Of a stretch of 61,677 nt of DNA, positions 1 to 9,744 are shown in pieces (position 1 is the first letter of the stretch; the number at the start of each line of letters is the position of its first letter). A model generated the notes under the pieces. It was not told the DNA's origin, did not search any database, and worked only from the letters and a program-made list of their open reading frames with translations. This DNA comes from Aureivirga sp. CE67 (GTDB lineage Bacteria; Bacteroidota; Bacteroidia; Flavobacteriales; Flavobacteriaceae): positions 1-61,677 of the forward strand of contig NZ_JADOTV010000024.1 of NCBI RefSeq assembly GCF_015767245.1, given 5' to 3'. The translations under genes and the position numbers were made by a program.

Positions 1-3000
1 AGTCGTGATATCAAAACAGTGTGTCACATTATTTTCTAAACGTACCCAAACTGTGAAATTATCTGGTGTTGCATTGTTAATATAAGGGGATGCGATTGCA
101 TTCAATCCATCAAATGCGTCTGCCTCTGTATGGTGATAAGTCACAATAAATCCTGGTGTAGATGCATTATAATAAGCATCTGCATCTGTTAAATAAACGG
201 TCGTGATTCCGTCGTTGATATCATCCTCACAAACCTCTAAAGTCTGTAGTTCGTCTGGGAATTCTGGCTGTGGTAAGACTTCAATATTAAAAGGTGTTAC
301 CGTTCCACATCCTGTAACATCATTTTTCAGTACTGCATAAATTGTCTGAACTGGTGTTACTGTATTTTCAAAATTATCTGGTGTAGCGATATAAGCAAAT
401 GATCCTACGTTTCCATTTGCTTCATCGATTACTGCTTGGTTTGCTTCGTTTAAATCTGTGAAGTAAGTGATGCTAATTCCATTTTGACCATTTAAAATCT
501 CCTCTGTTGTCTGCGTATTTGTTAAGTCAAAAGCAACAGAACCATCTCCATCATCACACATTTCAATATTATTCACCTCATTGATTAATGGTTTTGGATG
601 CACAATTACATAAAAACTTGTATATGCTGCACATTCACTAACATCATAAGACACTTTCACCCATACTTGGTGAACATTTTGTGTCGCATTTTGATAGTTC
701 ACAATATTTGGTGCTACAATTTGATTTACACCTGCTAAAGCATCGTCTTGTGTATTATAATACTCTACAATTGCTGTTGCTGGATTTGCTGCTGGAGCTA
801 AAATCTCTGCCTCTTTTGTAGATAAGTTAAATAAAGTGTACCCATCATAATCATCATCACATAATTCATAATGTGTGATATCTAAATTCACAACTGGAAT
901 TTCTCCAACGACTAAATTAATTTCTGTTGTTGTCCAACATCCACTTGAAACATCGTAAACATATCCGAAAATTGTATTCGTTCCCGAAACATAATCTGAA
1001 GGATTTGTAATAGCAGGACTTGTTGGTAAATCTGCTCCTGGGGCAAAATCTAATACTTCATAATAAGAAACTGCTGTATTAAAATTCGAACCGATAATTT
1101 GTGCATCTAAAGATGTTAAATCAAATGAACGAATTCCATCTGCAACCAAATCATCACAAAGCTCATATTGATATGAAGGCTCAACTACAGGTTGTGCTCC
1201 TAATTCTAAATTAAATAATCCAGAATTCTGACATCCTGTTACATTATCTTCTAATTGATAAAAAACTGATGCATCTCCTGAAACATATGTATTTAAATTT
1301 GTAATTTCTGTTGTCAATGCAGCATCAGAATAATAAGTAACTGTGTAAGCTCCTGCATTATCTAAAATTGTTGTTTGTAAAGAAATATCCCAAGTGATTA
1401 ACCCATCTTGATCTAAATCACAATCAGATATTGAATAAGTAGGTGTTACAACTGGAAGTGGGTTTAAAATTAACTCGAAAGTTACAGAATCTTCACAAGT
1501 TGTAGTATCATTTGTAACAGTTGCTGTAATTACTTCATTATTGGCTCCTGTATAAGCATCTGCAGTAGTAATTTCATCTCCTGCTGCATTATAGTATGTA
1601 ATAGTAACTCCTGTTTCTGTTGTTACTAATCCATCTTGCGATGTTAAATCAAAAGTTGTATTATCTGCACACTGAACCATATTAGCTGGTACAGTAACTA
1701 CAGGTAAATCATTAATCCAAATTTGGAAAGTAGTTTCAGCTTCACAGTTAGTCGTATTATCTACAACTTTAGCGGTAATTGTATCTCCATTTGCTCCAAT
1801 ATAACTAGCTGGTGAAACAATTTCTACTCCTGCATTATCAAAATAAGTAATTGTTACATTTCCTGAGTTATTGATTACATCATTTTGTACTGTTAAATCA
1901 TGTACTAAAATATTTTCACATACAAATAAATCATTTGGGGTATTTACTGTAACTTCAGGATGTTCGTTTAATTCAAAACTTGTTGTTGAAAAACAATCTG
2001 TAGAATTTACATTTTCAACACGAACCCAAATTGTTCCTGTTGTAGTTGTTGTATAGTTTCCTGTAATTGGATTTTCATTATTGTTTGCATCATCTTCAGT
2101 TGTATGATATGAAACTGAAAATAATGTTGCATCTAAACCAGTTAAAACTTCTGCATCCAACATTGTTGGAAAATCAAAAGTTTCATCTCCTAATTCACAT
2201 GCTAAAATATCATCTATATCAGCTGTTATTTCAGCTACCTCGTGGAAAGTAATAACTCCATCTTCAAAAATAACATCACCTAAAACAGTATCTGTTATAT
2301 TAACTCCATAAGTTCCAGATGTCGTGATTGAAATAGTTGCTTCATCTTCACCTACAATATCTTCATGAAGCCCTGTAGCTTCATTTAATAAAGTCCATTG
2401 GTACGATAATTCATTACCTAGAGGGTTATTAATTGGGGTTGCGTCTAATTCTAATGTTTCTCCTTCACATAATTCATGATCTGTAATAGGAGCTAAAATT
2501 TCACAATTTGTTGATCCCCCTCCTTTAGTTTGTTCAACTGTAATATAACCTGCCGAACCATTATAATTTGTAATTGCTATTAGATAGAACTCCCCAACAA
2601 TAGCATTAGGAATAACACATTCCTCTACTGGCGCAGCTGAATAACTACAATCTATTTCATTTGGAGTATTTAAATCAGCATCTGTAACACTAGCAGTATC
2701 TGTAAAAGGTCCCCAACAAATAAAATCAACATCTAGACCTGCTCCTGAACCATCTGCTTCTGTATTTTGAGAAATTGTTAATTCAATTAAACCTGATGTA
2801 CTAATTTGTAAATAATACCATGCTACATTTGGCTGAGACCCTAAACAAGAGTAGTTTGGACCTGATTCCGCTGTACTTCCATCATGTACGTTTGGAAATA
2901 ATAATCCTTCATCCGCACAGAATGGTTTTGCTTCATCGTACGTAGAATTATCACTTTGAGAATAATTACTATTATATATAAAAAATAGTAAAAATGTAAT

Positions 3001-3027
3001 ATAAAAAGTTAATTTGTTTATTTTCAT
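1..3027 (-). CDS. Giant modular secreted protein, N-terminal part (T9SS / gliding-associated type), partial
   Basis: An open frame runs from ATG at 3027 (reverse strand) off the left edge without a stop, giving at least 1009 residues. I read a signal peptide (MKINKLTFYITFLLFFIYNS, cleavage near YSQ), then a domain of about 150 residues (PFCADEGLLFPN..., W/Y-rich) typical of the start of flavobacterial proteins carrying a gliding-motility or type B sorting C-terminus. After that come many repeats of about 85-110 residues with the pattern CDD..DG...FDLT...ITYY...DA....I..P..Y......VWVRVEN..T.C, each with a conserved Cys-Asp start and a closing Cys. The C-terminal sorting domain would lie outside the window, so type IX secretion is inferred. 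Likely role: cell-surface adhesin or matrix protein. No catalytic motif was seen. Confidence 0.85.
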   Translation of the reverse strand, partial: MKINKLTFYITFLLFFIYNSNYSQSDNSTYDEAKPFCADEGLLFPNVHDGSTAESGPNYSCLGSQPNVAWYYLQISTSGLIELTISQNTEADGSGAGLDVDFICWGPFTDTASVTDADLNTPNEIDCSYSAAPVEECVIPNAIVGEFYLIAITNYNGSAGYITVEQTKGGGSTNCEILAPITDHELCEGETLELDATPINNPLGNELSYQWTLLNEATGLHEDIVGEDEATISITTSGTYGVNITDTVLGDVIFEDGVITFHEVAEITADIDDILACELGDETFDFPTMLDAEVLTGLDATLFSVSYHTTEDDANNNENPITGNYTTTTTGTIWVRVENVNSTDCFSTTSFELNEHPEVTVNTPNDLFVCENILVHDLTVQNDVINNSGNVTITYFDNAGVEIVSPASYIGANGDTITAKVVDNTTNCEAETTFQIWINDLPVVTVPANMVQCADNTTFDLTSQDGLVTTETGVTITYYNAAGDEITTADAYTGANNEVITATVTNDTTTCEDSVTFELILNPLPVVTPTYSISDCDLDQDGLITWDISLQTTILDNAGAYTVTYYSDAALTTEITNLNTYVSGDASVFYQLEDNVTGCQNSGLFNLELGAQPVVEPSYQYELCDDLVADGIRSFDLTSLDAQIIGSNFNTAVSYYEVLDFAPGADLPTSPAITNPSDYVSGTNTIFGYVYDVSSGCWTTTEINLVVGEIPVVNLDITHYELCDDDYDGYTLFNLSTKEAEILAPAANPATAIVEYYNTQDDALAGVNQIVAPNIVNYQNATQNVHQVWVKVSYDVSECAAYTSFYVIVHPKPLINEVNNIEMCDDGDGSVAFDLTNTQTTEEILNGQNGISITYFTDLNEANQAVIDEANGNVGSFAYIATPDNFENTVTPVQTIYAVLKNDVTGCGTVTPFNIEVLPQPEFPDELQTLEVCEDDINDGITTVYLTDADAYYNASTPGFIVTYHHTEADAFDGLNAIASPYINNATPDNFTVWVRLENNVTHCFDITT

Positions 3028-3330
3028 TTTTAGTCAGAAATTTTTACAATTATCACCATAGATATATTAATAACGTAGGATAATTAAAAAAAATTATAAT
3101 AATATATATAATATTAAAATTCGTTAACATTTATGAATTTCAATATTATTTGTTAAATTATTTTTTTTGTGTTTTTTTCACACTTGTTTTTCAAAATAAT
3201 TAATAATTATCATATTTTTTCTGAGTAAGTGTATGAAATAAGAGTATTTATTTTCCATAAAATAATTGTTTAAACAAGATTTGGAGCGCAATATAAAAAA
3301 ATATACCCTTATAAAAAATAAGAAGTAAAA
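3028..3330. other. AT-rich intergenic region upstream of the giant surface gene
   Basis: About 300 bases without a convincing gene. The stretch is extremely AT-rich with long T/A runs. It must hold the promoter and leader of the reverse-strand surface gene, but I could not pick out a clean TAnnTTTG -7 box there. Confidence 0.5.
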
Positions 3331-3360
3331 AAAAAAGCCAACTCAAATTGAGTTGGCTTT
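3331..3360 (-). terminator. Intrinsic terminator downstream of the initiator tRNA
   Basis: Near-perfect inverted repeat AGCCAACTCAA / TTGAGTTGGCT (3336-3346 and 3348-3358). Read on the reverse strand it is followed by a run of at least ten T. It lies 8 nt beyond the 3' end of the reverse-strand tRNA. Confidence 0.85.
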
Positions 3361-3367
3361 GTGATAG

Positions 3368-3440
3368 TAGCGGGAACAGGACTCGAACCTGTGACCTTCG
3401 GGTTATGAGCCCGACGAGCTGCCTACTGCTCTATCCCGCG
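3368..3440 (-). tRNA. tRNA-fMet (CAT), initiator
   Basis: Reverse-strand cloverleaf starting CGCGGGATAGAGCAG, with anticodon loop CTCATAA (anticodon CAT) and T-loop TTCGAGT. The anticodon stem carries the three consecutive G:C pairs (GGG/CCC) diagnostic of initiator tRNA. The first acceptor pair is a C1-U72 mismatch, which is the other initiator hallmark (enterobacteria have C1-A72). The 3' CCA is not encoded. It is a single gene with its own terminator and lies between the surface protein and the phosphate transporter. Confidence 0.95.
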
Positions 3441-3493
3441 ATATTTATGGTGCAAATATATATACTTTTTTCAAGCCTCACAAGGGCTAAAAC

Positions 3494-3523
3494 AAAAAAA
3501 GAGGATTTTTACAAATCCTCTTT
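3494..3523 (-). terminator. Intrinsic terminator of the phosphate transporter gene
   Basis: Stem AAAGAGGATTT / AAATCCTCTTT (3498-3523) lies 12 nt past the reverse-strand stop codon at 3535. A T-run follows it on the reverse strand. Confidence 0.85.
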
Positions 3524-3534
3524 CATTTTATAAT

Positions 3535-5781
3535 TTATTTTGAAGTTTTATAAAAATCTTCATAAAGTTGTAATAAATTTAATATCGCTGATGTTAAATC
3601 TTTTGTTTCTAACAAAATACTAAAATATAAAGTTGTGTTCTTAGGACTTGTTTCATCCGTACGAATACGATCAACCTGCTTTTGAATTAATTTAGAAACA
3701 TTTTCAATTAAATCTCTCTTTTCATTTAAAACAACTGTAATATCTCCAAAAGATCTATTTTCAAAGATTTCTTTGATATCCATCAACATCTCATTTAATT
3801 CATTGTTGATATTCTTAAGATCTTTAATCTGTCCTTTCTTAAGGTCTTTATGATTATTATAAACGTGTTTGAAACTAATTCTAGAAATATAATCAATTGC
3901 TTGTGCAATATCTTGTAAGTAACCTAAAACAAGAATATAAAATCTACTTGCCTCTACTGAAGATTCATTCAGTGATTTAATAAAGTAGAATACATCTCCT
4001 TTTAATTCATCTATTTCATTATTTAGTTTTCTTACGTGTTTTTCAGTTTTCTTTAATTTATTTAAATCTTGAAGAGCTAAGTCATCTACTACATTTGTAT
4101 AAAGCTTCCCAACACGTTGAACAACTTCAGCAATATGAGCAGAACTCTCATCAATTACTCCTTGAATTGAGTTAATCTCTTCTTTCTTGATCATTTTCTT
4201 CTCTTTCTCTTGTTGCTCTTTCTTCTTATGCTTAACATAATTTCTTCCTAAAAGAGTAAATACTAAAATTAAAAGAACAGAAACAGAAACAATTCCTCCT
4301 AATTGGATAAAGTATAAAACGATTGCTGCTGTAATGAATGCCATCATTGCAGTTACAAACCATCCTCCAATTACATTTAATACTCCTGCAACACGATATA
4401 CAGCACTTTCTCTCCCCCAAGCTCTATCTGCTAAAGAAGTACCCATTGCTACCATAAATGTTACGTAAGTTGTAGATAATGGTAATTTTAAAGAAGTACC
4501 AATTGAAATCAAGATTGCCGCTACTACTAAGTTTACAGATGCACGAACTAAATCGAATGCTGGCATCTCATAAGTCTTATCTTTTGGCAAGTTAATTACT
4601 GGTTTTTCAAATTTTGAATCCATCCACTCTCTTGTTGGTTTAGGAAGAATGAATACAATTCCTTTATTGATATTTACAGCAGCTCTTACTAAGAAACGTG
4701 CTGGTGTATTTGGTTGGAATTTCTCATGTCCATCTCCTTGTCTAGAAAGATTAATCCCTGTCTCAATCACCGCTTTTGCTTTTTTAGAGAACCATAATGT
4801 TACTACCATCACAGTACCAGCTATAAGTAATAAAATTGTTGGAGTTTCTACTTTTCCTGCTAAGCTTCCCATTGCAAATTCTGATGCTGGTAATCCTGAT
4901 TCTAACCATAAATCATAAGAACCTAATGCTGCAATCGGAACTCCAATAAAGTTTACTAAATCATTTCCTGCGAATGCCATCGCTAATGAGAATGTTCCGA
5001 TTCCAATAATTACTTTTAGAATATTTACTTTAAATAAACTAATTAATAATTGAGAAATTACAGTCCATAAAATAAATCCTCCTAGAAGAATTAATAATAA
5101 ATTCCCATCAATAATTCCTTTAAAATCACTGTAAAATTCAGTTCCTTTTAATCCTTTAATGATGATAAAATATGTAATTGCAGTAATTGCAATTCCTCCA
5201 AATATTGCATTTACATAATTTTTTTTCTTGTCATAATTGAAAGAATAAATCAACCTAGAAACTAACTGAACTATGGCTCCAATAGAAAATGCAACTACCA
5301 CAGATAGTAAAATACCCATAATAATCTCCAAAGCTTTTCCTGAATTGATATACTTTCCTAAATGTGAAACTGTTTCTTCGTTATTTCCTAGGATTTTTAT
5401 CAAAGCCATTGCTACAGAAGCTCCTAATAACTCAAATACGATAGAAACCGTGGTCGAAGTTGGCATTCCCAAGCTGTTAAACACATCGAGCAGAATAACA
5501 TCGGTTATCATTACTGCCATAAAGATGAACATAATTTCATCGAAGAAAAATTCACTTGGTACAAAGATTCCTTTTCGAGCTACTTCCATAAGTCCACTCG
5601 ACGTTAATGCTCCCATTGCAATACCAATACTTGCAATTATCATGATTGTTTTAATCGGGATAGCTTTAGATCCAATAGCTGAATTTAAAAAATTCACCGC
5701 ATCATTACTAACACCAACTACTAAATCAACTAAAGCTAAAACTCCTAAAGCTATAAGCATTAAAATATAAATATCTCCCAT
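3535..5781 (-). CDS. PiT-family inorganic phosphate transporter with C-terminal PhoU-like domain
   Basis: 748 residues. The first half is a polytopic membrane protein with the two PiT signature loops, SNDAVNFLNSAIGS near residues 25-38 and AGNDLVNFIG near 271-280. These are the inverted-repeat substrate sites of Na+- or H+-coupled phosphate permeases. From about residue 530 the protein becomes charged and helical (KKKEQQEKEKK, then ...HIAEVVQRVGKLYTNVV...), resembling a PhoU-like regulatory bundle fused to the permease. Canonical PiT proteins are about 420-550 residues, so the tail is an addition, although one common in Bacteroidota. Expected in the inner membrane, importing phosphate. The gene is monocistronic, with its own -7 box upstream and a terminator downstream. 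Confidence 0.93.
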   Translation of the reverse strand: MGDIYILMLIALGVLALVDLVVGVSNDAVNFLNSAIGSKAIPIKTIMIIASIGIAMGALTSSGLMEVARKGIFVPSEFFFDEIMFIFMAVMITDVILLDVFNSLGMPTSTTVSIVFELLGASVAMALIKILGNNEETVSHLGKYINSGKALEIIMGILLSVVVAFSIGAIVQLVSRLIYSFNYDKKKNYVNAIFGGIAITAITYFIIIKGLKGTEFYSDFKGIIDGNLLLILLGGFILWTVISQLLISLFKVNILKVIIGIGTFSLAMAFAGNDLVNFIGVPIAALGSYDLWLESGLPASEFAMGSLAGKVETPTILLLIAGTVMVVTLWFSKKAKAVIETGINLSRQGDGHEKFQPNTPARFLVRAAVNINKGIVFILPKPTREWMDSKFEKPVINLPKDKTYEMPAFDLVRASVNLVVAAILISIGTSLKLPLSTTYVTFMVAMGTSLADRAWGRESAVYRVAGVLNVIGGWFVTAMMAFITAAIVLYFIQLGGIVSVSVLLILVFTLLGRNYVKHKKKEQQEKEKKMIKKEEINSIQGVIDESSAHIAEVVQRVGKLYTNVVDDLALQDLNKLKKTEKHVRKLNNEIDELKGDVFYFIKSLNESSVEASRFYILVLGYLQDIAQAIDYISRISFKHVYNNHKDLKKGQIKDLKNINNELNEMLMDIKEIFENRSFGDITVVLNEKRDLIENVSKLIQKQVDRIRTDETSPKNTTLYFSILLETKDLTSAILNLLQLYEDFYKTSK

Positions 5782-5813
5782 TGAGCTACTAAAAATTTAT
5801 ATTAATTGAGGTG

Positions 5814-5821
5814 CAAAATTA
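5814..5821 (-). promoter_or_regulatory. Bacteroidota -7 box (TAATTTTG) for the phosphate transporter
   Basis: The reverse strand reads TAATTTTGCACC, matching TAnnTTTG, 33 nt upstream of the ATG at 5781. No clear TTG was seen at -33, so only the -7 half is supported. The region 5782-6041 has no other feature I can name. Confidence 0.5.
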
Positions 5822-6041
5822 GTAAACCGCAAAGCAATTTATGTTATTAAAATGTTACTAACACATATTTTTTTGTGGCAATTTTACACAAATTCACATT
5901 CTTATTTTTAATTAATTTGTATCTGAATCAGATTACAAATATTTTTTTGATAAAATATTACCTATTAAACACAAAAAAGATTCAAGATAAATCTTAAATC
6001 CTTAACTTATTATTAGTTGCGTTAAATTTTAAAACTTTACA

Positions 6042-8084
6042 ATGTCTCAAAAAAAACACTCTAATTTATTGGCTTCTGAAACAAGCCCTTATCTTCTACA
6101 ACATGCAGAAAATCCCGTTTTTTGGAAACCGTGGCAAGATACACATCTTCAAGCAGCTGACAAAGAAAATAAATTAATTATTATCTCTATCGGTTATGCA
6201 GCCTGTCATTGGTGTCATGTGATGGAAAAAGAATGTTTCGAAAATAAGGAAGTTGCTGAAATCATGAATAGAAATTTCATCAATATTAAAGTAGATCGTG
6301 AAGAACGTCCAGATGTAGATCAAATTTACATGCAAGCACTTCAGTTTATGACAGGAAAAGGTGGTTGGCCTCTTAATATTGTAGCACTTCCAGATGGTCG
6401 ACCAATTTGGGGAGCAACTTTTGTTTCTAAAGAAAATTGGATAGAGTCTTTGCAACAATTAATTGAAGTTTATAAAAATTCTCCAGAAAGAGTTTATGAA
6501 TACGCAGAACAACTTACAGAAGGGATTCAAGAAGCAAATTTAATTGACATCAAAGAATCAAGTCCTGAATTTTCTAGGAAAACACTTAAAAAAACTGTAG
6601 AAAATTGGAAAAAGCACATGGATTTTAATTTAGGAGGAAAAAAATCTGCTCCAAAATTTCCACTTCCAAATAATTATCAATTTTTAATGCGCTATGCTTT
6701 TCAGACAGAAGACAAAGAATTGATGAATTATATAGAAACTTCATTAAATCATATAGCTTTTGGTGGAATTTTCGATCAAATTGGTGGTGGATTCTCCAGA
6801 TATTCTGTAGATACAAAATGGCATGTTCCTCATTTTGAAAAAATGCTTTATGATAACGGACAATTGGTAAGTTTATACAGTGAAGCCTTTTCTTTAACCA
6901 AAAACAGTTTATACAAAGAAGTTATTTATGAAACTACAAAATTCATCGAAAGAGAATTAATGAATGACGAAGGAGCATTTTATTCTTCTTTGGATGCAGA
7001 TAGTTTAAATGATGAAAATATTCTGGAAGAAGGAGCTTTTTATGTTTGGAAAAAAGAGGAATTAAAAGTTCTTTTAGGGGAAGAATCTACTCTTTTTGAA
7101 GATTACTATAATGTTAATAATTATGGTTTATGGGAAAAAGAACATTTTGTTTTAATCCGAAAAGAGAGTGATGAAAGTTTTTCAAAAAAGCATTCTATTC
7201 CTATTTCTGATTTAAAAATGAAAGTACAAAATTGGAAATCTATGTTATTTCATGAGAGAGAAAAAAGAAATAAACCTAGATTAGATGATAAAACTTTGAC
7301 TTCTTGGAATGCTTTAATGTTGAAAGGATATGTGGATGCTCATAAAGTTTTTCAGGATGAACATTTTCTAGAAATTGCGAAAAAGAATGCGAATTTCATT
7401 TTAAACAAACAATTGGATGAAAATGCTAAACTATTTCATAATTATAAAAATGGAAAAAGTAGCATTAACGGATATTTGGAAGATTATGCAACTGTAATTG
7501 ATGCTTTTATTTCTCTTTATGAAGCTACATTTGAAGAAAAATGGCTTCTTGAAGCAAAAAAACTAACCGATTATACTTTTGATCATTTTTATAATTCAAA
7601 AAATAAAATGTTTTATTTCACTTCTGATTTAGACAAAGATTTAATCAGCAAAAAAATCGAAATTGAAGATAATGTCATTCCTTCCTCAAATTCTATGATG
7701 GCTAATAATCTCTTCAAACTTGGATTATTTTTTTCAAATGCACATTATTCAGAAGTTTCAAAGCAAATGCTGCATAATATTCAAGATCAAATAGAAACTT
7801 ATGGTTCCGGTTTTTCTAACTGGTTGATTTTAATGTGTAATTTTATTGGAGAATTTTATGAAATTGCGATATCTGGAAAAGATATTACAGAAATTTCAAC
7901 TAAATTCAGAAAAAAATATATTCCGAATATAATTTTAGCAGGAAATACAAAAAGTAGTGAGATTCCTCTATTAAAATCGAGAGAAAGTATTGATACTAAA
8001 GTATATATTTGCAAAAATAAGAATTGTAATCTACCCCAAACGGATTTTTTAAAAAGTATAAATGATATAAATTTTAAACTTTAA
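6042..8084 (+). CDS. DUF255 thioredoxin-domain / glycan-hydrolase-like protein (YyaL / SPATA20 family)
   Basis: 680 residues, the usual length for the family. It begins HSNLLASETSPYLLQHAENPV, the typical family start. A thioredoxin-like domain follows with CHWCHVM (Cys55, Cys58) and DREERPDVDQIYM. The remainder is an alpha/alpha-barrel-like region (GGIFDQIGGGFSRYSVD.W.VPHFEKMLYDN, SLDADS). Family members are cytosolic with poorly defined function; a redox or sugar-related role has been suggested. The mscS-like gene starts only 7 nt after its stop, so the two probably share a transcript. Confidence 0.93.
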   Translation: MSQKKHSNLLASETSPYLLQHAENPVFWKPWQDTHLQAADKENKLIIISIGYAACHWCHVMEKECFENKEVAEIMNRNFINIKVDREERPDVDQIYMQALQFMTGKGGWPLNIVALPDGRPIWGATFVSKENWIESLQQLIEVYKNSPERVYEYAEQLTEGIQEANLIDIKESSPEFSRKTLKKTVENWKKHMDFNLGGKKSAPKFPLPNNYQFLMRYAFQTEDKELMNYIETSLNHIAFGGIFDQIGGGFSRYSVDTKWHVPHFEKMLYDNGQLVSLYSEAFSLTKNSLYKEVIYETTKFIERELMNDEGAFYSSLDADSLNDENILEEGAFYVWKKEELKVLLGEESTLFEDYYNVNNYGLWEKEHFVLIRKESDESFSKKHSIPISDLKMKVQNWKSMLFHEREKRNKPRLDDKTLTSWNALMLKGYVDAHKVFQDEHFLEIAKKNANFILNKQLDENAKLFHNYKNGKSSINGYLEDYATVIDAFISLYEATFEEKWLLEAKKLTDYTFDHFYNSKNKMFYFTSDLDKDLISKKIEIEDNVIPSSNSMMANNLFKLGLFFSNAHYSEVSKQMLHNIQDQIETYGSGFSNWLILMCNFIGEFYEIAISGKDITEISTKFRKKYIPNIILAGNTKSSEIPLLKSRESIDTKVYICKNKNCNLPQTDFLKSINDINFKL

Positions 8085-8091
8085 TAAACAA

Positions 8092-8913
8092 ATGGATAAT
8101 TTTTTTAAAAAACTTACGGAATTTAATCAGATCATTAGGGAAGCAATCCCTAAAGTTGCTTACGCAGTAATTATTTTTATTGTCGGTATTATTTTAATTA
8201 AAATAATTCGAAATGTTTTCAAAAAAATAATGCATCGTACTAAAACTTCTGAAACGCTTCAAAAATTCTTAGGTGATCTTCTGAACTGGACTTTAAAAGC
8301 TTTATTATTCATCATGGTTGTAGAAAAACTTGGAGTTCCTACTTCATCTTTCTTAGCTATTTTAGGTACTGCTGGTCTTGCTATTGGTTTAGCTTTAAAA
8401 GGTTCGCTTTCGAACTTTGCTGGAGGTGTAATGTTGATGATTTTTAAACCATTTAAAGTTGGAGAAGTTATCGAAGCACAAGGTTATACTGGAAAAGTAA
8501 AAGAAATCGATATTTTCGTTACAAAACTTCTTACTCCAGATAACAAATTAGTAATTATTCCTAATGGAGCTTTATCTAATGGAAATATTGTGAATTATAG
8601 TGCTGAAGGAACTCGTAGAATTGATTTTACTTTCGGAATCAGCTATGATGCGGATATTAAACAAGCAAAAGACATTTTATTAAATATTGTAAATTCTAAC
8701 GATAAAGTTCTAAAAGATCATGCAACAGAAGCTTTAGTTAATGAATTAGCTGATAATAGCGTTAATATTTTCGTGAGATGTTGGGTGAATGGAGCAGATT
8801 ATTTCGACGTATATTTTGATACGATGGAAAAAGCAAAATATGCACTTGACAAAGCAGAAATCGGAATTCCTTATCCACAAAGAGATTTACACATATACAA
8901 TCATAATGCATAA
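8092..8913 (+). CDS. Small-conductance mechanosensitive channel, MscS family
   Basis: 273 residues, the size of the minimal MscS subunit. There are hydrophobic segments at about 20-42 and 60-85, then the pore-lining helix rich in Gly/Ala (AILGTAGLAIGLALKGSLSNFAGG, about 98-122). The beta domain follows with FKPFKVGEVIE and VIIPNGALSNGNIVNYS. It forms a heptameric inner-membrane tension valve that releases osmolytes on hypo-osmotic shock. It sits 7 nt downstream of the DUF255 gene and ends at a strong bidirectional terminator. Confidence 0.94.
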   Translation: MDNFFKKLTEFNQIIREAIPKVAYAVIIFIVGIILIKIIRNVFKKIMHRTKTSETLQKFLGDLLNWTLKALLFIMVVEKLGVPTSSFLAILGTAGLAIGLALKGSLSNFAGGVMLMIFKPFKVGEVIEAQGYTGKVKEIDIFVTKLLTPDNKLVIIPNGALSNGNIVNYSAEGTRRIDFTFGISYDADIKQAKDILLNIVNSNDKVLKDHATEALVNELADNSVNIFVRCWVNGADYFDVYFDTMEKAKYALDKAEIGIPYPQRDLHIYNHNA

Positions 8914-8916
8914 AAC

Positions 8917-8950
8917 AAAAAAGCTGAATCTTCCCGATTCAGCTTTTCTT
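8917..8950. terminator. Bidirectional terminator between mscS-like and tsaB
   Basis: Perfect 10-bp stem AAGCTGAATC / GATTCAGCTT (8921-8930, 8936-8945) with a 5-nt loop. A-rich on the left and T-rich on the right, it lies exactly between the converging stops at 8913 and 8951 and can serve both genes. Confidence 0.9.
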
Positions 8951-9628
8951 TTATATTTTCTTTTTTGAAGGAGTTACCACAAAATCTTTTAAATAAAAAG
9001 GTTCAAAGTAAGCCACATCTTCAAATTCTTCATTTTTAAACTTCGTTTCAGCTAGTTTCCCCATTTCTTTTGCTGATGGGAATTTACTTTCATAGAAAAT
9101 AGCATTTTCATGCTTGATCACTTCCTCACATTTTTCTACTGCATCTCCTACAAAATGAACTTTTTCTTTTTCTAAAACTTCTGAAAAAGAATTTTCGTCA
9201 ATTATTTCAGCTTTAATAGCTCTTGTTTGTTCTTTTTTAGAATTGAAAATCGCTGAATAAACTTCCATTCTTCGAGCATCTAACATTGGAACGATAGAAC
9301 CTTCATCTATAGAAATACTATTTGCTAAAACTTCTAAAGTAGGAACTGAAATAAGAGGAATATCAAGAGAATATGCAAATCCTTTTGCTGCCGAAACTCC
9401 AATTCTTAAACCAGTATAAGAACCTGGACCTTTACTTACAGCAACTGCATCTAAATCTGAAAAAGTTAAATCAGCTTCTGAAATAATTTCTTTGATAAAT
9501 GGATGCAACATCTCCGCATGCGAATAGTTTCCATTGTTCAATTCTTTCATCACCAATATTTCTCCATCTTTAGAAATACTAACAGAACAGTTTTTAGTTG
9601 CTGTTTCAATATTTAAAATTAATCCCAA
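8951..9628 (-). CDS. tsaB: tRNA threonylcarbamoyladenosine biosynthesis protein TsaB
   Basis: 225 residues of the ASKHA-fold non-catalytic partner of TsaD, required for the t6A37 modification of ANN-decoding tRNAs. Seen: LILNIETATKNCSVSI at the N-terminus, SHAEM around residues 37-41 and the family signature GPGSYTGLRIG at about 67-77. The start is unusual. The only sensible initiation codon in frame is TTG at 9626-9628 (an in-frame TAA lies two codons upstream), and it places the N-terminus where the family starts. A TATCTTTG -7 box lies 31 nt upstream. Confidence 0.93.
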   Translation of the reverse strand: MGLILNIETATKNCSVSISKDGEILVMKELNNGNYSHAEMLHPFIKEIISEADLTFSDLDAVAVSKGPGSYTGLRIGVSAAKGFAYSLDIPLISVPTLEVLANSISIDEGSIVPMLDARRMEVYSAIFNSKKEQTRAIKAEIIDENSFSEVLEKEKVHFVGDAVEKCEEVIKHENAIFYESKFPSAKEMGKLAETKFKNEEFEDVAYFEPFYLKDFVVTPSKKKI

Positions 9629-9659
9629 AATTTATTCTTTTGTTGTTATTAATTAAAAG

Positions 9660-9667
9660 CAAAGATA
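9660..9667 (-). promoter_or_regulatory. -7 box (TATCTTTG) for tsaB
   Basis: The reverse strand reads TATCTTTGC, an exact TAnnTTTG match, about 31 nt upstream of the TTG start codon. It supports a short leader and the non-ATG start. Confidence 0.65.
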
Positions 9668-9676
9668 CTTCATTTC

Positions 9677-9720
9677 AAAAAAAAAAGCATTCTAACTTTC
9701 GAGAAAGTTAAAATGCTTTT
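9677..9720 (-). terminator. Intrinsic terminator of the TolC-family gene
   Basis: Imperfect hairpin AAAGCATTCTAACTTTC / GAAAGTTAAAATGCTTT with loop GA, followed on the reverse strand by a run of about 10 T. It lies 24 nt past the stop at 9745. Confidence 0.85.
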
Positions 9721-9744
9721 CAGAGAAATAAAACCGTAAACTAT

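Noticed and set aside
1-2300. Regular sequence repetition that could look like a CRISPR-like array
   Set aside because: The periodicity is about 300 nt and maps to protein repeats in an open frame; no short identical direct repeats with spacers.
3348-3533. Open frame overlapping the tRNA region
   Set aside because: It is antisense to the initiator tRNA and runs through two terminators; no coding character.
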